This document shows, in pieces, positions 22,121 through 23,184 of a stretch of DNA of 23,184 nucleotides (position 1 is the stretch's first letter; every line of letters starts with the position of its first letter). The notes under the pieces are model-generated. The model was not told the DNA's origin and searched no databases. It worked only from the letters and a program-made list of their open reading frames with translations. A program made the position numbers and the translations under genes. Origin of the DNA: Asaia bogorensis (GTDB taxonomy: Bacteria; Pseudomonadota; Alphaproteobacteria; Acetobacterales; Acetobacteraceae); assembly GCA_945886995.1 (NCBI GenBank), contig CAMCZJ010000017.1, positions 1-23,184 on the forward strand, read 5' to 3'.

Positions 22121-23011
22121 ATGCGTTTCGCCATCAGCGCCATCCTGCCCCTTTTGCTGCTTGGAACCATTTGGGGCGCCACGCCGATTTTTGTGAAGAC
22201 ATTGGGCGGCATGGGCTGGCCGCCGCTGATGATCGCACTTGGCGCTTCGGGCTTCAGTACCATCACCTTGCTCGCAGTGTGTTTCGCGCGGCGCGAAATC
22301 CCCGCACTGAAGCGCCCTTATTTGATCCATTATGGTGTTTCGGGGCTGACGGGGCTCGTGCTTTCCAACCTGTTCGGTTTCACAAGTTTGCAGCATATAC
22401 CGGCAGGGTTCTTTTCCTTACTCATCCCTCTGTCGCCCATGCTGACAGTGCTTGGCGCCATGCTGCTCAGGATGGAGAAAGTATCCTGGCGGCGCATTGG
22501 CGGCAGCATTTTGGGGCTGGTCGGCATTGGCATTGCCATGGCGCCAGGTGCAGCATTGCCGGACCCGGAAGCACTGCCCTGGGCCTTGCTCGCGGCCTGC
22601 ACGCCGGTTTGGTATGCGGTTGCCAATATCGCCGGCGTGAAGCTCGCGCCACGCGGCGCGGCGCCCTTGGCGCTGGCGGCTGGCACCTGCGCTGCGGCGG
22701 CGCTGATGATGGCGGTGATTGCGTTTTCTACAGGGCAGATGCGCGCGGTAGCACTTGAAGGCATGCCCATCACCATGACGCAGGGCGTGCTGCTTGCGCT
22801 GGCTTATCTGATCTATTTCCGGTCACTCGCGACCCAAGGCGGCGTGGTGACATCGCAGGTGGGCTATATCGTCACCATCACCGGCCTGATCTGGGGCTTT
22901 GCGATTTTTGGCGAGGTGCCGGGCTGGCTGACGATCCCAGCCGCGGCTTTGGTCTTTATCGGCCTCGCGATGGTGACGCTGCCTTCTAAACCTAACCGAT
23001 CAAATGCTTAA
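22121..23011 (+). CDS. EamA/DMT-family membrane transporter
   Basis: This is an inner-membrane protein (296 aa) of the drug/metabolite transporter superfamily with about ten hydrophobic helices in two EamA repeats. The first starts LLLLGTIWGATPIFVK (about 12-27), where the WG motif is typical, and the second starts near ALLAACTPVWYAVANI. Such proteins export or import small metabolites such as amino acids or drugs; the substrate cannot be predicted. ATG 22121 matches the family N-terminus; no clear Shine-Dalgarno precedes it. The last 20 bp overlap the 3' end of the convergent cupin gene. It is divergent from the YgjP-type gene, sharing a 75-bp control region. Confidence 0.88.
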   Translation: MRFAISAILPLLLLGTIWGATPIFVKTLGGMGWPPLMIALGASGFSTITLLAVCFARREIPALKRPYLIHYGVSGLTGLVLSNLFGFTSLQHIPAGFFSLLIPLSPMLTVLGAMLLRMEKVSWRRIGGSILGLVGIGIAMAPGAALPDPEALPWALLAACTPVWYAVANIAGVKLAPRGAAPLALAAGTCAAAALMMAVIAFSTGQMRAVALEGMPITMTQGVLLALAYLIYFRSLATQGGVVTSQVGYIVTITGLIWGFAIFGEVPGWLTIPAAALVFIGLAMVTLPSKPNRSNA

Positions 23012-23183
23012 GTTCGGTTTCCACGAAGGCTAGCGGCGCTGTGCCGCCATTGACAACATTATGCTCAACCCCCGCGGCTCGCGCGTAAGCAACGCCGCAT
23101 TGAAGGTCAGCGGTTACTGTTTCGCCACCCGGCAATTCCACCAGCAGCGAGCCATCTGTCACCGGCACCACAACGTAAGCCAT
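22992..23183 (-). CDS. Cupin-domain protein, C-terminal part (5' end outside window)
   Basis: Only the last ~63 residues are inside the window. MAYVVVPVTDGSL followed by GGVEHN-like AAGVEHNVVNGG and the ending FVETELK is the typical second half of small (~100 aa) single-cupin proteins. Cupin motif 2 is represented by AGVEHNVVN, whose His would be a metal ligand. The Met at the window edge is probably internal, because the cupin motif 1 histidines normally lie just before this segment. The stop (22992-22994) lies inside the convergent EamA gene. Function is unknown. Confidence 0.65.
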   Translation of the reverse strand: MAYVVVPVTDGSLLVELPGGETVTADLQCGVAYARAAGVEHNVVNGGTAPLAFVETELKHLIG

Positions 23184-23184
23184 G

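Noticed and set aside
1..23184. CRISPR arrays, tRNA/rRNA genes, transposases, prophage or toxin-antitoxin genes
   Set aside because: No regularly spaced repeats, no recognisable RNA gene and no protein of these families was seen on either strand.

Overview
This is a gene-dense, GC-rich window of ordinary chromosomal DNA. The protein families and their arrangement suggest an alphaproteobacterium, most likely Acetobacteraceae (Roseomonas-like). The clues are hemJ directly upstream of rho, an abundance of periplasmic binding proteins (a family 3-like SBP, a Bug/TctC receptor and a LivK-type SBP), twin-arginine-like signal peptides and tight overlapping operons. This assignment is inferred from gene content, not from a marker-gene comparison. 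No rRNA, tRNA, CRISPR array, insertion sequence or phage gene was found.

Layout. Positions 1-388 hold the 3' end of a solute-binding protein gene, followed by a strong composite hairpin. A tandem universal stress protein (623-1432) follows; its upstream region has an FNR/FixK-type box and a second palindrome placed like a promoter. A convergent epoxide-hydrolase-like gene (1444-2589, minus) is divergent from an acyl-CoA synthetase (2687-4231). The synthetase is followed 3 bp later by hemJ, and then by rho (4923-6197) behind a structured leader of about 235 nt. Next is a complete dTDP-L-rhamnose operon, rmlB-rmlA-rmlC-rmlD (6289-9672), whose genes overlap by 1-4 bp and which is preceded by a hairpin flanked by direct repeats. 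A stand-alone Bug receptor (9732-10715) converges on a nucleoside 2-deoxyribosyltransferase-like gene.

Positions 11326-17242 form a plus-strand cassette: an arylformamidase-like alpha/beta hydrolase, then a complete branched-chain-type ABC importer (binding protein, two permeases, two ATPases), then a cupin. A perfect 14-bp-arm hairpin sits exactly between the binding-protein and first permease genes. Converging on this cassette is a minus-strand five-gene run (22045 down to 17245): a YgjP-type metallopeptidase, a zinc-free MDR oxidoreductase, a Rhizobium etli-type (ReAV-like) asparaginase, a PhzS-like FAD monooxygenase and an enoyl-CoA hydratase. A divergent EamA/DMT exporter (22121-23011) and the 3' part of another cupin gene end the window.

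Functional reading. The window combines housekeeping functions (haem synthesis, Rho, rhamnose precursor) with accessory uptake and catabolism modules. No clearly novel defence or mobile system is visible. The most interesting signals are in the non-coding DNA: the livK-livH hairpin, the rho leader, the usp control region and the repeat-flanked hairpin before rmlB.
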